Of a stretch of DNA of 64,000 bases, positions 26,264-35,593 are shown one piece after another. The position numbers were made by a program, and so were the translations under genes. Every line of letters starts with the position of its first letter. Position 1 is the stretch's first letter. Source of the stretch: Variovorax sp. WS11. GTDB lineage: Bacteria; Pseudomonadota; Gammaproteobacteria; Burkholderiales; Burkholderiaceae_C. The notes beneath the pieces are model-generated. The model searched no databases. It was not told the DNA's origin and saw nothing but the letters and a program-made list of their open reading frames with translations. The stretch covers positions 186,001 to 250,000 of the forward strand of contig NZ_JAAGOW010000001.1 in NCBI RefSeq assembly GCF_010499245.1, written 5' to 3'.

Positions 26264-27301
26264 TCAGCTGGAGGTCGAATCCGACCCGCTGATGCCAGCA
26301 GAGGCGTTGATGCCGTTCAGCGAGGCCGCGGCAGCCGAGGCGACCATCTGGGCGTTTGACAGCGCCGCGCGCGCCCGGTCCTCGATCGCCTGGCTCTTCG
26401 CCCGCAGGTTCGCCTCCTGGCCGCGCAGCTTGATGTCCGCGTCCTGGATGGCCAGGCGCACGCGCGGCTCCAGCGCTGCTGTTTCCGCGCTGTAGAGCGC
26501 CACCAGGCTGCGCGCGAGGTCGGTGCGCAGGCCCACCATCGAGGTCGCCAGCTGCATCGCCGTCTGCGGCCCGAGGACCAGCGTGCGGATGTAGTCGCCG
26601 GCCGCGGCAATCGCCTTCATGCGCAGGTCGATCGCGTGGGTGACGGCGAAGCGCGTGTTCTCCAGTTCGGCGCGGAAGGCCTCGATGCTGATGTCCCGGC
26701 TCTGCTCGGCCAGCTTGTCGCGGCGGTCCTGGTCGATCAGCTTGACCTGATGCACCAGCGCGCCGGGCGGCAAGGGGAAGCCGCGATTGGCGAAGCCCTG
26801 CAGCGCGTCGTTGGTCGCCCGGTCGGCCTCGATGCCCAGACGCGAGCGGGCGCGCTCCCACAGCTGCTGCTCGACACCCACGTTGATGCCGGTACCGCCG
26901 TCGACGATGGCGCGCTCCAGCCAGGCGAGCGCCGCAGTGTAGTACGGCCCGTCGGGGAAGTAGGTGTTCAGGAAATCGACGTAGCCGCCCTGGATGAGCG
27001 CATCGATCTCCAGCCGTGCATCGTCGTAGATGGCCTTCGCGTCGGCCGGGTTGTTCTCCGGCAACTCCGGCTTCAGCGCTGGCAGGTAGGTGGTGTCGAG
27101 CACTGGCGCTGTGAGCTGCGGCGCGGGGTCGGCAATGTTGATCGCGTCATCGCTCAGCACGAAGGCGCGGTTCAGCAGGCTGATGCCGTTCGCCCAGTTC
27201 GCATTGATGATCTGCGAGACGATCGTCGGCGCGCCGGCGCCGCCGGTGACCGGATCCGGTACCGAAACGATGCCGCCGGGTGGGATGGGTGCTGTTGCCA
27301 T
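26264..27301 (-). CDS. Helical structural protein, unassigned
   Basis: 345 residues, mostly helical and Ala-rich: an N-terminal Pro-rich piece, then long helices (AKAIYDDARLEIDALIQGGY; LRMKAIAAAGDYIRTLVLGP; DIKLRGQEANLRAKSQAIED). Its place in a chain of closely spaced virion genes suggests an ejection or tail-hub component. It starts two bases after the upstream stop. Confidence 0.6.
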   Translation of the reverse strand: MATAPIPPGGIVSVPDPVTGGAGAPTIVSQIINANWANGISLLNRAFVLSDDAINIADPAPQLTAPVLDTTYLPALKPELPENNPADAKAIYDDARLEIDALIQGGYVDFLNTYFPDGPYYTAALAWLERAIVDGGTGINVGVEQQLWERARSRLGIEADRATNDALQGFANRGFPLPPGALVHQVKLIDQDRRDKLAEQSRDISIEAFRAELENTRFAVTHAIDLRMKAIAAAGDYIRTLVLGPQTAMQLATSMVGLRTDLARSLVALYSAETAALEPRVRLAIQDADIKLRGQEANLRAKSQAIEDRARAALSNAQMVASAAAASLNGINASAGISGSDSTSS

Positions 27302-27303
27302 GG

Positions 27304-29151
27304 TCAGGTCTTTCGCGACAGGGTTGCGACCGAGAATTCGAGGCTGTCGATCTCGAAGTCCTCACCGTTCTGGTTGTAGAAGACGGGTGTCAGGTAGTTG
27401 GCCTTCAGGCCCTTGCCGAGCTTGAAGCGGTGCTGCTTGAGCTTCTCGCTGTAGCTCTGCGCGACGTACAGGTACTCGTCGCCGTCCTCGCCGGCCGCGA
27501 TCTTGAGCGCCATGCAGCCTTCGGACGCGGCCCCGATGAAAGCCTCGGAGATGGTCTTCTCCTGCGGGCTTCCGAAGTCCAGCGTGCCTGGGCAGATCGC
27601 TGCTTGGATGGGCGCGCCGGCATCGTCGTCGCCGCCGAGCAGGAACAGGCCATCGAGCTTGGCGCCGTAGTACCGATCGCCGATGCGCGCGAAGCTGTTG
27701 AAGGGGTAGCCCGCGTAGGTGGTGCTGCCGAAGCCGTCGAGGTTGACCGCGTGCACCTCCAGGTCGGCCCCCGGGGCCGTCATCACGACATCGATCAGGA
27801 ACGAGTCGCGCACGTCGACGATGTCGACCTCCGTGGTGGCGAAGGCCACGTCGAACCCGAAGTCGTCCAGGACCTGCACGGTCTCGACCAGCGTGGTGGC
27901 GATCTCGACGTCGACCTCGATCACATCCCGCACTTCGATCGTCTCCACCTTGGCGACGGTCATCGCGAAATCGAAGGTCACCGTCTCCAGCATGAAGGCC
28001 ATGCTGGGGTCTTCGTTGTAGCTCGACGCGTTCAACGGCTTCAGCGTCGCGAAGCTGCCGCCATATGGGCGATCGGCGGCCAGCCCGAGCAGGGGCTTCA
28101 GGGTGGCGGTGCTGGTTCCCGTTTCCCCCACCAGCAGCAGCGAGGCGGCCACCATGCCCGACAGCTGCGCGTAGGACGACGAGTTCGGCAGGACGATCAC
28201 CGTCCCACCGTAGGAGTCGGCGTCGATCGGCGAGAGCGTCGCCTCCGACCCGCCGTGACCGGCCAGCTCGCCGGAGAACGCGCGCAGGCCACCGAGCAGC
28301 GCCGTGCTGGTGTTGCGCATGCTCGTGGCTGCCGTCAGAGGCGACATCGATGCGAACGACACGGCCTTGTCGCCCTCCCCGCCGAACGCGGCCAGGGGCG
28401 TGAGCACCGCCGACGACGATCCGAACTGCTGCTCGTCGAGCGTCGGCTCGTCGACCGCGTCGCCGGCGCCATAGAGCACTGCCGACAGGTACAGCGGCTC
28501 GCCAGGCGTCACGAGGCTGGGGTCGGTGCCGATCTCCGAGCCATCGTTCGTGAAGCTGAGCGTCGAGCTCCGGAGCTGGATGCCGAGCACGTCCGCCGCG
28601 TCGTAGCTCCCGAGCGAGGCCCCGGTGCGGAGGTTGCGCACGGTGCCGCCCGACAGCAGCAAGCCATTGCGGATGTGGCCGTAGCCGTGTGTCGGGTTCG
28701 GCACCGCGGAGAAGCCGATGGCCACGCCGGAGACGCCCGGCAAGGCCTTGAAGGTCGCCAGCCCGCCGCCGTGGATCGCGGCAATCGAGTGCGCGAACGA
28801 CGTCCAGCCGAGCGGCGGCACGTCCATACGCGTGGCACCGGAGCCCAGTACCTCTGGCGTGGCAGGATGGTGCACCAGCTGCGTCGTGTAGTAGGTGGTC
28901 CCGAAGCCGGTGACGCTGCCAGCGCCATTGCCGGTCCAACGTGGAACCCCGCGCTGAACCACCGTGCCATCTTCCAGCGTGGTCGGCACCAGCACGTAGA
29001 CCCAGCCCGGCGCGAGGCCACCGTCGGGCGTGAAGTTCTGGCTGCCTGACACCAGCACCGTCTCGTAGCTGTCGTAGGCCGGGCGCGCCGGCTGGTACGC
29101 AACCGCGGGCGTGGTGTAAGAGTAGCCGGAGCGCTTGAGCGTGTTAGTCAT
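27304..29151 (-). CDS. Large beta-rich virion protein, unassigned
   Basis: 615 residues beginning MTNTLKRSGYSYTTPAVAYQ. Repeated short beta units of the type S-x-A-x-L-x-PL (SSSAVLTPLAAFGGEGDKA; GSEATLSPIDADSYGGT; STATLKPLLGL; SFATLKPLNAS) occur between residues ~225 and 370. A region with three V-x-DV/EV blocks (EVRDVIEVDVEI and similar) follows. Probably a tail or appendage protein; starts overlap as ATGA with the upstream propeller protein. Confidence 0.62.
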   Translation of the reverse strand: MTNTLKRSGYSYTTPAVAYQPARPAYDSYETVLVSGSQNFTPDGGLAPGWVYVLVPTTLEDGTVVQRGVPRWTGNGAGSVTGFGTTYYTTQLVHHPATPEVLGSGATRMDVPPLGWTSFAHSIAAIHGGGLATFKALPGVSGVAIGFSAVPNPTHGYGHIRNGLLLSGGTVRNLRTGASLGSYDAADVLGIQLRSSTLSFTNDGSEIGTDPSLVTPGEPLYLSAVLYGAGDAVDEPTLDEQQFGSSSAVLTPLAAFGGEGDKAVSFASMSPLTAATSMRNTSTALLGGLRAFSGELAGHGGSEATLSPIDADSYGGTVIVLPNSSSYAQLSGMVAASLLLVGETGTSTATLKPLLGLAADRPYGGSFATLKPLNASSYNEDPSMAFMLETVTFDFAMTVAKVETIEVRDVIEVDVEIATTLVETVQVLDDFGFDVAFATTEVDIVDVRDSFLIDVVMTAPGADLEVHAVNLDGFGSTTYAGYPFNSFARIGDRYYGAKLDGLFLLGGDDDAGAPIQAAICPGTLDFGSPQEKTISEAFIGAASEGCMALKIAAGEDGDEYLYVAQSYSEKLKQHRFKLGKGLKANYLTPVFYNQNGEDFEIDSLEFSVATLSRKT

Positions 29152-30968
29152 GGTGTCGCCGGTTTCTCGAATTCAGGGTAGCCGGGCCGCACCAGCGGCT
29201 TGAAGCGGCTGTTGGCCTGCTTGTTGCCCACGTACACCGGGCCCGGCATGTAGCCGGGGGGCGGAAAGGTGCCGAACGGCGCGGCCAGGGACGTGTCTGC
29301 CAGGCGGTTGGTCGCCACCTTCTTGAAGCTCGAGAACGTCGCGTCGGTGCGGTACACGTTCTGGACCCACTGGTAGCCGTCGACGGGCGGGACGAGAGGC
29401 ACCAAGCCCTCGATGTAGAGCGCGCCGTTGCTCTCCGGGGTCAGCGGCTTGGCCACGGCAACCTTGGGGATGCTGAAACTGGTCTGACCCGAGGGGTTGA
29501 ACGGCTGCGGGTTACGGCTGATGGCATCGTCCGGCACCAGATCGGAGAGCGCCCAGGTCGCGCCGTAGTCCGTGGTCCACAGGAAGCGAACCGCGTTCTC
29601 GTCGAAGTCGGCATAGTCGCCGCTCGCGTTGGTCCACTGGCCCACGCTCATGAAGAAGCTGCCGGGCCCGGCGGACATCGGCGCGCCGCCCAGCCCAAGG
29701 CGCGCGAACTCGACCGCAGGGTGCAGCCCGCTGAAGTCGATGCCTGCGGTACCGCCCGCCTCGCGGCCGAGACGGATGCCCGGGCTGGCGTCGAGCGGCC
29801 ACGGCACGTTCTCGTAGTTTGCGCCGGTCTCGTCGCTGAGGAAGAATCGCCAGCAGGTCAGGTCGCCGAGGTAGGGCTGTGCGGCCGCGACCTCCGCATT
29901 CGTCCAGGTCCGGCCCTCCTCCTTCGAGCACAGCAGCACGAGCGCGATGCGACCCTCGCCGATGGGCGACATGCAGGCCCGATCGCTGGCGCTGAGATTC
30001 ACGTGGTTCCAGCGGTCATCGCCTGCGCCGTTGAGGTAGTGGAAGATCCAATCCTGCAGTTCGGGCAGGTTCTGAGTGCTCCAGGTCGCGCCGTGGTCAG
30101 TCGTCACCTTCAGGCCCACCGCATTGGTCACCACCGCGGCCTCGGGCTGCAGCCGCAGCATCGCGACCTTGCCATGGCCAACCGTCCACGGCCAGAAGAT
30201 GCGGGTGTTGGTCGGGTTGAGCGTCTCCACCACCGATTCGCTGACCGTGCGCGTGGCCGTGCTGCCGTAGTAGCAGCGCGCCTCGGGCGCCGCGAGCTCA
30301 CCGCTGCTCTCGGGCACGCGCCAGCCCGTCCAGCCGAAGCGGTAGCCCTCGGTCGCCGCATCCCAGCCGCTGGCGAAGGCGCCGCTGGCGTTGATGGTCA
30401 GCCAGGTCTTGTCGGAGAAGGTGATGTCCTTGCCTGCCGCGTTGTCCGGGCTGAGCGACGGAACTTGCTCGATGACCTCGCGCGGCCGCACCCAGGTCAG
30501 GTAGGCGAACAGCCGGCTCGTGTCGTTGCCGAACCAGAAGGGATGCTCGTCGAAGAGGCGGTAGTTCAGGCGCGACAACCGCAGCGCGTAGTCATCGCCG
30601 ACATAGAGCTGGGCCGGGTACCAGAAGGGCTCTTCGACGAACGGGTACGGGTCCCCGGTGCGCACCTGGAAGCCCCAGGCCTTGGCCCGCGTGCGCTGAT
30701 TGGGCGCGGTGATCGTCTGGAGGCCGAAGGCGTAGACATTGCCGAGGTAATTGACCTCGAACGCCGTCCAGAGGTACGGGTCATCGAGCCCGGTGGTGGG
30801 ATCGACCTGGACGTAGAGGAACTCGCCCTTCTTGATCGCCGTCGCGCCCGGCACCTTCTTGCGCAGGAAGGCGACCTCGATGTTGTCCAACTCGCCGGCC
30901 TTCGCGCGCCCAAGCCCGCTGAACCCGCCGCGGTTCTTTGGGAACTTGAAGGGGTCGCGGATGGTCAT
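29148..30968 (-). CDS. Virion protein with Asp-box (sialidase-type) motifs
   Basis: 606 residues. Two Asp-box motifs are clear (VTTDHGATWST near residue 295 and LWTTDYGATWALS near 460), as in BNR/sialidase beta-propellers, although a glycosidase active site is not evident. Aromatic-rich N-terminal region (PFVEEPFWYPAQLYVGDD). It may bind surface glycans. Starts overlap with both neighbours. Confidence 0.68.
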   Translation of the reverse strand: MTIRDPFKFPKNRGGFSGLGRAKAGELDNIEVAFLRKKVPGATAIKKGEFLYVQVDPTTGLDDPYLWTAFEVNYLGNVYAFGLQTITAPNQRTRAKAWGFQVRTGDPYPFVEEPFWYPAQLYVGDDYALRLSRLNYRLFDEHPFWFGNDTSRLFAYLTWVRPREVIEQVPSLSPDNAAGKDITFSDKTWLTINASGAFASGWDAATEGYRFGWTGWRVPESSGELAAPEARCYYGSTATRTVSESVVETLNPTNTRIFWPWTVGHGKVAMLRLQPEAAVVTNAVGLKVTTDHGATWSTQNLPELQDWIFHYLNGAGDDRWNHVNLSASDRACMSPIGEGRIALVLLCSKEEGRTWTNAEVAAAQPYLGDLTCWRFFLSDETGANYENVPWPLDASPGIRLGREAGGTAGIDFSGLHPAVEFARLGLGGAPMSAGPGSFFMSVGQWTNASGDYADFDENAVRFLWTTDYGATWALSDLVPDDAISRNPQPFNPSGQTSFSIPKVAVAKPLTPESNGALYIEGLVPLVPPVDGYQWVQNVYRTDATFSSFKKVATNRLADTSLAAPFGTFPPPGYMPGPVYVGNKQANSRFKPLVRPGYPEFEKPATP

Positions 30969-31882
30969 GGCGTCTCATAGGTGTTCACGAAGCCAGTCCA
31001 GAAGGGCAGAGCCGGCGGCAGCGTGCCTCCAGGGCCGAACGCATTGAGTCCACCGGACGCGGCGGCCACGAAAATGCCGGCGCCATATGCCATCGACTTC
31101 CAGTTGCCAGCCGGCATGACGTCATCGTCGAAAGTGGAGAAGTCGGCCGTGGAGTAAGACGCCTCCCCAGGCACACCCGTGTCGTCGTCGGCGAAGGCCA
31201 CCGTGCCGCCGCCAGCTGCGCCGCGAGACATCGTGCGGCCATCTGCCGGGCCCATGGGGACAGTGGCCCAAGAGAGGCCATTGGCCGAGCGAGCGAGTTC
31301 AGGGCCACTGCGCAGCACGTAGAAGTAGCCGTCGCCGCCGTACAGAAGATCGTCGTTGGACGACGTCGGCAGCGCGGTCTGCTCGGTCCACGTGTCCCCG
31401 TCCGGAGAGGTGAAGACCGACCCATCGAAGCAGGTCGCCAGGAAGAGAGAGCCGCTGCAGGCTAGGTGCTTGAAGTTCGAGCCGGTCCCCGTGGGCATGA
31501 AGCGCAGTGCCCACGTGGCCCCATCCGTCGACACGTAGGGCACGCGATTTCCGTTGATGATGACGTAGGTGGTCCCGTTCGATGCGAGGCAGCGCGGCTG
31601 GTTGTCGAAGCCGCCCAGGGTGGTCCCGGTCTGGGTCCACGTCTCGCCATCCGCCGAATGGATGATGTAGTCAGTGGCGATAGCGACGAACCCAGCCGTC
31701 GCGTGCGCGAGCGCCGAAAGCGCTCCCGAGAGCACGACGGGGACGGTGCGCTCGACGAACGTCTCCCCGTCGGTCGAGGTTGCGATCTTGAAGCCGACGA
31801 AGACGAACTTCCCGGCCGCGTAAATGCCAGCGACCTCGCTGCCGACTGGCATCCCCGCACCGCTGGCCCACGTGATCGCCAT
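30965..31882 (-). CDS. Asp-box beta-propeller virion protein
   Basis: 305 residues with five regularly spaced Asp-box motifs (STDGETF ~37, SADGETW ~76, STDGATW ~118, SPDGDTW ~159, SANGLSW ~199), about 41 residues apart, so the protein is almost wholly a propeller. Catalytic residues of sialidases are not obvious; glycan binding is more likely than hydrolysis. It lies in the tail module just before the larger Asp-box protein. Confidence 0.75.
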   Translation of the reverse strand: MAITWASGAGMPVGSEVAGIYAAGKFVFVGFKIATSTDGETFVERTVPVVLSGALSALAHATAGFVAIATDYIIHSADGETWTQTGTTLGGFDNQPRCLASNGTTYVIINGNRVPYVSTDGATWALRFMPTGTGSNFKHLACSGSLFLATCFDGSVFTSPDGDTWTEQTALPTSSNDDLLYGGDGYFYVLRSGPELARSANGLSWATVPMGPADGRTMSRGAAGGGTVAFADDDTGVPGEASYSTADFSTFDDDVMPAGNWKSMAYGAGIFVAAASGGLNAFGPGGTLPPALPFWTGFVNTYETP

Positions 31883-31885
31883 GAC

Positions 31886-32323
31886 TTAGATCGGCAGTGC
31901 GACGGCGTGCGAGTCGAGGGTCTGGGTCGCGCCGCTGGTGAGCGTCGAGCTCGTCAGGTTCATGTCGGCGCCGGCGACGGCGACCGTGCCCTGGTAGCGC
32001 GGCGCCGTGGTGCTCAGCGCGCCCGTGTCGGCGGTCAGCACGTGGCGGTAGAAGGTCGGCGTGCCGGTGGCGGCATTCACGCCGCTCCAGGTCTCGGCCG
32101 CGTTCTTCTCGAGAATGCCACCCGAAGGCGCTGCCTCGAAGGTGATACCACTGACGCCGTTCTTGATCGTCACCAGCAGCGTGGCGGCGCCGATCGATGC
32201 ATCGGCGTCTGCCGGCACGGTGCCGGCGTAGATGCGGATCTCGCTGCCCGCATCGAAAGTGGCCTTGAGGGAACCGGTGCCGAGCAGGATGTCGCGCAGG
32301 CCGGTCGAGGACTTGATGGTCAT
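31886..32323 (-). CDS. Small virion protein, unassigned
   Basis: 145 residues starting MTIKSSTGLRDILLGTGSLK, beta-rich throughout (SEIRIYAGTVPADADA). Recurs in phage structural clusters; probably a tail or head-joining component. No catalytic motif. Confidence 0.6.
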   Translation of the reverse strand: MTIKSSTGLRDILLGTGSLKATFDAGSEIRIYAGTVPADADASIGAATLLVTIKNGVSGITFEAAPSGGILEKNAAETWSGVNAATGTPTFYRHVLTADTGALSTTAPRYQGTVAVAGADMNLTSSTLTSGATQTLDSHAVALPI

Positions 32324-32334
32324 GAGGGTGCTCC

Positions 32335-32835
32335 TTAAGAGGCAGAGATGGCCGAGGGGCCGGCGAACACGCGCAGGATGGAGCCCACGTCGTATGTCTT
32401 GGGGGAAGGCAGGCGCACCACGCTCAGCAGCGTGCCCGCGGTGCTGCCCTTGGCGGACGCCGAGGACATGGCGACGCAGCGCACGGTCTTCTGCGCGGTG
32501 AAGGTCATCTCGGCGAGGCTGGCGGCGTTGCTGACCGAGCCGGCGGCCACCGCGCCCTCTACGAACTCCGGCCGCGTGCTCGGCGTGTAGGCCGTAATCT
32601 CGGTGGCCAGGCCCGGCAGCGTGGCGGCCGTGACGTCCTCGTCCGGCGTGTAGTCGGCTTCGTAGATGCTGAGGTACCAGGTCGGCACCTGTGTCACGCT
32701 CTTGAAGGCGATGCCGAGCAGGAAGTTCAGGCCCTCGATCGGCACGAGGTTGTGGGCGTGGAACTTGTCGAGGAGGATGCCGCCAGGGCTGCGGACCTCG
32801 AAGTCGTAGCGCAGGCCGCGGTGTGGGGTGTTCAT
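32335..32835 (-). CDS. Small virion protein, unassigned
   Basis: 166 residues starting MNTPHRGLRYDFEVRSPGGI, beta-rich with GLNFLLGIAFKSVTQVPTWY near residue 35, a pattern common to phage structural proteins that pair with the preceding 145-residue type. Overlaps the upstream gene by ATGA. Confidence 0.6.
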   Translation of the reverse strand: MNTPHRGLRYDFEVRSPGGILLDKFHAHNLVPIEGLNFLLGIAFKSVTQVPTWYLSIYEADYTPDEDVTAATLPGLATEITAYTPSTRPEFVEGAVAAGSVSNAASLAEMTFTAQKTVRCVAMSSASAKGSTAGTLLSVVRLPSPKTYDVGSILRVFAGPSAISAS

Positions 32836-34085
32836 AGGTCGGTGTCCTTGACGATGGTTTCGACGGGGAAGAAGGCGTCAGCGGCGGCCGCCGCGGGGCG
32901 AGCTGCCTCCTGCCGCGCGGCGAGGATGTGGTGCGCGCCGTCCTGCTCGCGGAAGAGCGTGGCGCCTGCGCGCGCTGCGCCGAACTTGAGCGCGTGCTCC
33001 TGCACGTTCGAGGCGTTGCCGCTGGGCGTGCCGATCACCAGGCCGCGCGGTGAAAGCCAGAACGCCTGGGTGACAGCATCGGCGCCATCGGCGGTGCGCA
33101 CGGATCCGCCGGAGCCCTGCAGGCCGCCGTACGGAAGCACTGCGACCGGAGAGGTGTCGAGCAGGCCGCCGGCCAGCCAGTAGGTGCGGTCCGCGCAGAC
33201 GAACACGCCGCTTTCGCAGGGCTCGACAACGGTGATCGGCGCAGGGAAAGGGATGTAGCCCTTCGAGGGATTGAACAGGCCGTAGTAGTAGGGCTCGGAG
33301 AAGCACAGCAGCCGGCCAGCGGCCACCAGCAGCGAGCCTTTGTAGTGCCGCAACACCTGCCCGGCCGGCATGTCCGCCAGCAGCAGCGAGCGCAGCGTCG
33401 GCCCGTTGTTGGCCAGCGTGACGATGTCGCCGGCGTCGGTGAAGGTGGCGTTGAACACAGAGCCGTTGGGCCCGGTCATGTAGACCAAGGTGCCGGCGCC
33501 CAGGCCGGTGACGCGGATGCCGCCGTTCTCAGGCACCTCCACGGCGACCGGCACCGTGGATCCGGATTCTCCGAGCGCGCCCACCTCGGTGAAGGCCAGC
33601 TGGTACCGGCCCGGCGGCAGTGCCCCGGCGATCAGCGAGACCGAAGGCGAGACGCTCGGGCGCGGCGTGGCCAGCGGCAGTGCGCTCGCGCCGCGCAGGC
33701 GGCCGATGCGCCGAGCGTTCGACCAGATGACATCGCCGTCGGGCATGCGCACATAGCTGATGGCGGCCAGCTCCGGCAGATCGTCGAGCACGCTGGTCGG
33801 CACCAGGTCATCACCGTCCGGCTGCAAGTGCAGCAGGTCGTTGCCGATCGCGAGGTAGCCCTCGGTCTCATCGCCCCAGACCGAATGCGCGGCGGTACCG
33901 GACTGTGCGAGGGTGAAGCCGCGGCGGCGCTTCAGGTAACCGCGGCCCGTGATGTCGATGTTCTCGCCGGCGTAGAGGTAGGTGGCCTTCGAGCGGTCAG
34001 GCAGCGTCCGGCCGAGCTGCGTCGGCTCCAGGCGGTTGTTGACGCCTGGGGACATGGAGCCGAGTTTGCCGGTACTCAGGGCCAT
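32832..34085 (-). CDS. Tail/stopper-like beta-propeller structural protein
   Basis: 417 residues. N-terminal MSPGVNNRLEPTQLGRTLPD then YLKRRRGFTLAQSG, the kind of start seen in P22 gp10-type and related tail-hub proteins that plug the portal after packaging. Repeated beta segments suggest a propeller (RLRGASALPL; VFVCADRTYWLAGGL; GLVIGTPSGN). Its place right after the adaptor supports a head-tail stopper, but homology is not certain. Confidence 0.6.
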   Translation of the reverse strand: MALSTGKLGSMSPGVNNRLEPTQLGRTLPDRSKATYLYAGENIDITGRGYLKRRRGFTLAQSGTAAHSVWGDETEGYLAIGNDLLHLQPDGDDLVPTSVLDDLPELAAISYVRMPDGDVIWSNARRIGRLRGASALPLATPRPSVSPSVSLIAGALPPGRYQLAFTEVGALGESGSTVPVAVEVPENGGIRVTGLGAGTLVYMTGPNGSVFNATFTDAGDIVTLANNGPTLRSLLLADMPAGQVLRHYKGSLLVAAGRLLCFSEPYYYGLFNPSKGYIPFPAPITVVEPCESGVFVCADRTYWLAGGLLDTSPVAVLPYGGLQGSGGSVRTADGADAVTQAFWLSPRGLVIGTPSGNASNVQEHALKFGAARAGATLFREQDGAHHILAARQEAARPAAAAADAFFPVETIVKDTDL

Positions 34086-34089
34086 GGCC

Positions 34090-34755
34090 TCACCAATACG
34101 CCTTGTTGCGGTGCGGGCGGTTCGCTTGCTCGTCCTTCCGCAGATCTGCGTCGGGCCGCAGGCCGAAGTACTGCTCGAAGGCGCTCAGTGCCTTCTGGGC
34201 CTTGTCCGGATTGAAGATCTCGGAGTCGGGCTTGCTGTACGCGCGGTGCAGCACCCAGTGCACGAGGAAGCGGTGGTGCGGCCGCCCGATCTCCGGCGTG
34301 TCCGCGTCGTCTTCCATCTGCTCGAGCGGCAGCCGGTAGCCTTCGAGCTTCAGCGTGTAGTCCGCGCGCACGATGCACGGCAGGTAGAGGCGCGTGTCTT
34401 CCTGGATGAAGAACTCCGGCGTGCAGCGATCGGTGCGCCAGTCCGGCCGGATCCGGTCCATCTCCACGCGATCGGTGGGCATGAGCCTCGTGGCGCAGGT
34501 CGATTCCGCGTTGTGCAGGAACGCCGCCGTGATCTCGAACAGCGCCGGGTGCAGCGGGTAGCCGGAAACGCCCTCCTGCACCGCGATCTGGCAGACCTCC
34601 GGCGTCGTCTCGTCGAAGAGCAGGCGCTTGCGGATCGCCGCCTCCTCCTCCGCCTCATTGAACCAGCGCGCGAGATCCTCGTCCGCGAAGAGCTGCGGCT
34701 TTTCGAGGTCGTCGGCGTCGACTCGGAACGAGCCGATGAGGGCTTCGAGGTCCAT
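34090..34755 (-). CDS. Phage head-tail adaptor (SU10-like)
   Basis: 221 residues. The N terminus matches phage adaptor proteins that bind the portal: a short helix, KPQLFADEDLARWFNEAEEE, then AAIRKRLLFDE and GYPLHPALFEITAAFL. The rest is helical. Start overlaps the upstream stop by one base. Confidence 0.72.
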   Translation of the reverse strand: MDLEALIGSFRVDADDLEKPQLFADEDLARWFNEAEEEAAIRKRLLFDETTPEVCQIAVQEGVSGYPLHPALFEITAAFLHNAESTCATRLMPTDRVEMDRIRPDWRTDRCTPEFFIQEDTRLYLPCIVRADYTLKLEGYRLPLEQMEDDADTPEIGRPHHRFLVHWVLHRAYSKPDSEIFNPDKAQKALSAFEQYFGLRPDADLRKDEQANRPHRNKAYW

Positions 34756-35519
34756 CAGGTGCCGAACTGGTCGATGAGCTGGACAACCTGGGCGCGCGTG
34801 TCAGCGAGCGACAGGCGCCCGTCGATCTTCATTCGGAACTGCGACATCGCGAGATCCCTCAGCGCAGCCTTGTCCATGTTCTGCACCTGGTCGCGCAGCT
34901 CCTGCGAGAGATCGTCCTGGGTCTCGCCAGCCTTGCGCTGCTGCACCACTGTCGAAGCCGCAGCGGGCAACGGCACCTCGATGAACACATCGGCGTGCTT
35001 GAGCAGCTGCCTGGCCAGGGCTGCCGTGACGGCCTTGACCTGGTTCTTCGCCCACGAGCCCGAGCCGTAGAGGGTGTCGGCATGCGGATCGCGCCGGCCC
35101 ACGTACTTCACGCCGACGGCAGCGACAGGCAGGGTCAGCACCGCAGCAGGCGCGCCCTTGGCATCAGGCTCGGCCGGCAGTGCGGCCAGCGCATGCACGA
35201 CGCCACGGAAGAGGAAGTCCTTCGCGCGCTGATCGGGCGGCAGGTCCTCGTAGGGGACCATGCAGGGATGTTCCTTGGCCTCGAGGTTCTTCACCGGCCC
35301 GTGCACCCAGCCGTCGGCGAGCTTCGCCTCGAACCATGCCAGATGCGAGGCCGCAGGCTCCACGTCGGGATTGGCGAGATGCATGTCCACGCCGGCGAGG
35401 ATGCTTTCGCGCTGGTGGTCAGACGCCGCGGACCATTCCGGCACCGTGTTGTCGCCCATCGACTGGCAGTAGGCCCGGTTCACTTCGTGCGCGACCTGCG
35501 CGATCTGCTCTCGATTCAT
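34755..35519 (-). CDS. RyR-domain protein in the capsid module
   Basis: 254 residues. Residues ~5-105 look like a RyR domain, named for the ryanodine receptor and found in many phages: IAQVAHEVNRAYCQSMGDNT, then SILAGVDMHLANPD, WVHGPVKNLEAKEHPCMVPY and LPPDQRAKDFLFRGVV. The rest is a mixed and then helical region. A role in virions is unknown. It follows a strong terminator and precedes the adaptor, so it is not in the main capsid transcript. Confidence 0.8.
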   Translation of the reverse strand: MNREQIAQVAHEVNRAYCQSMGDNTVPEWSAASDHQRESILAGVDMHLANPDVEPAASHLAWFEAKLADGWVHGPVKNLEAKEHPCMVPYEDLPPDQRAKDFLFRGVVHALAALPAEPDAKGAPAAVLTLPVAAVGVKYVGRRDPHADTLYGSGSWAKNQVKAVTAALARQLLKHADVFIEVPLPAAASTVVQQRKAGETQDDLSQELRDQVQNMDKAALRDLAMSQFRMKIDGRLSLADTRAQVVQLIDQFGT

Positions 35520-35537
35520 GTTTTGCTCCGGTGGATC

Positions 35538-35566
35538 AAAAAGGGGGCGGACCGAAGCCCGCCCCC
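35538..35566 (-). terminator. Leftward terminator after the capsid genes
   Basis: Read leftward: GGGGGCGG, an 8-base loop, CCGCCCCC, then a T-run (35542-35538). It would limit readthrough from the highly expressed capsid genes into the adaptor and tail genes. Confidence 0.85.
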
Positions 35567-35593
35567 GAACGGGACTTTCCCAAGGAGAGAGGC

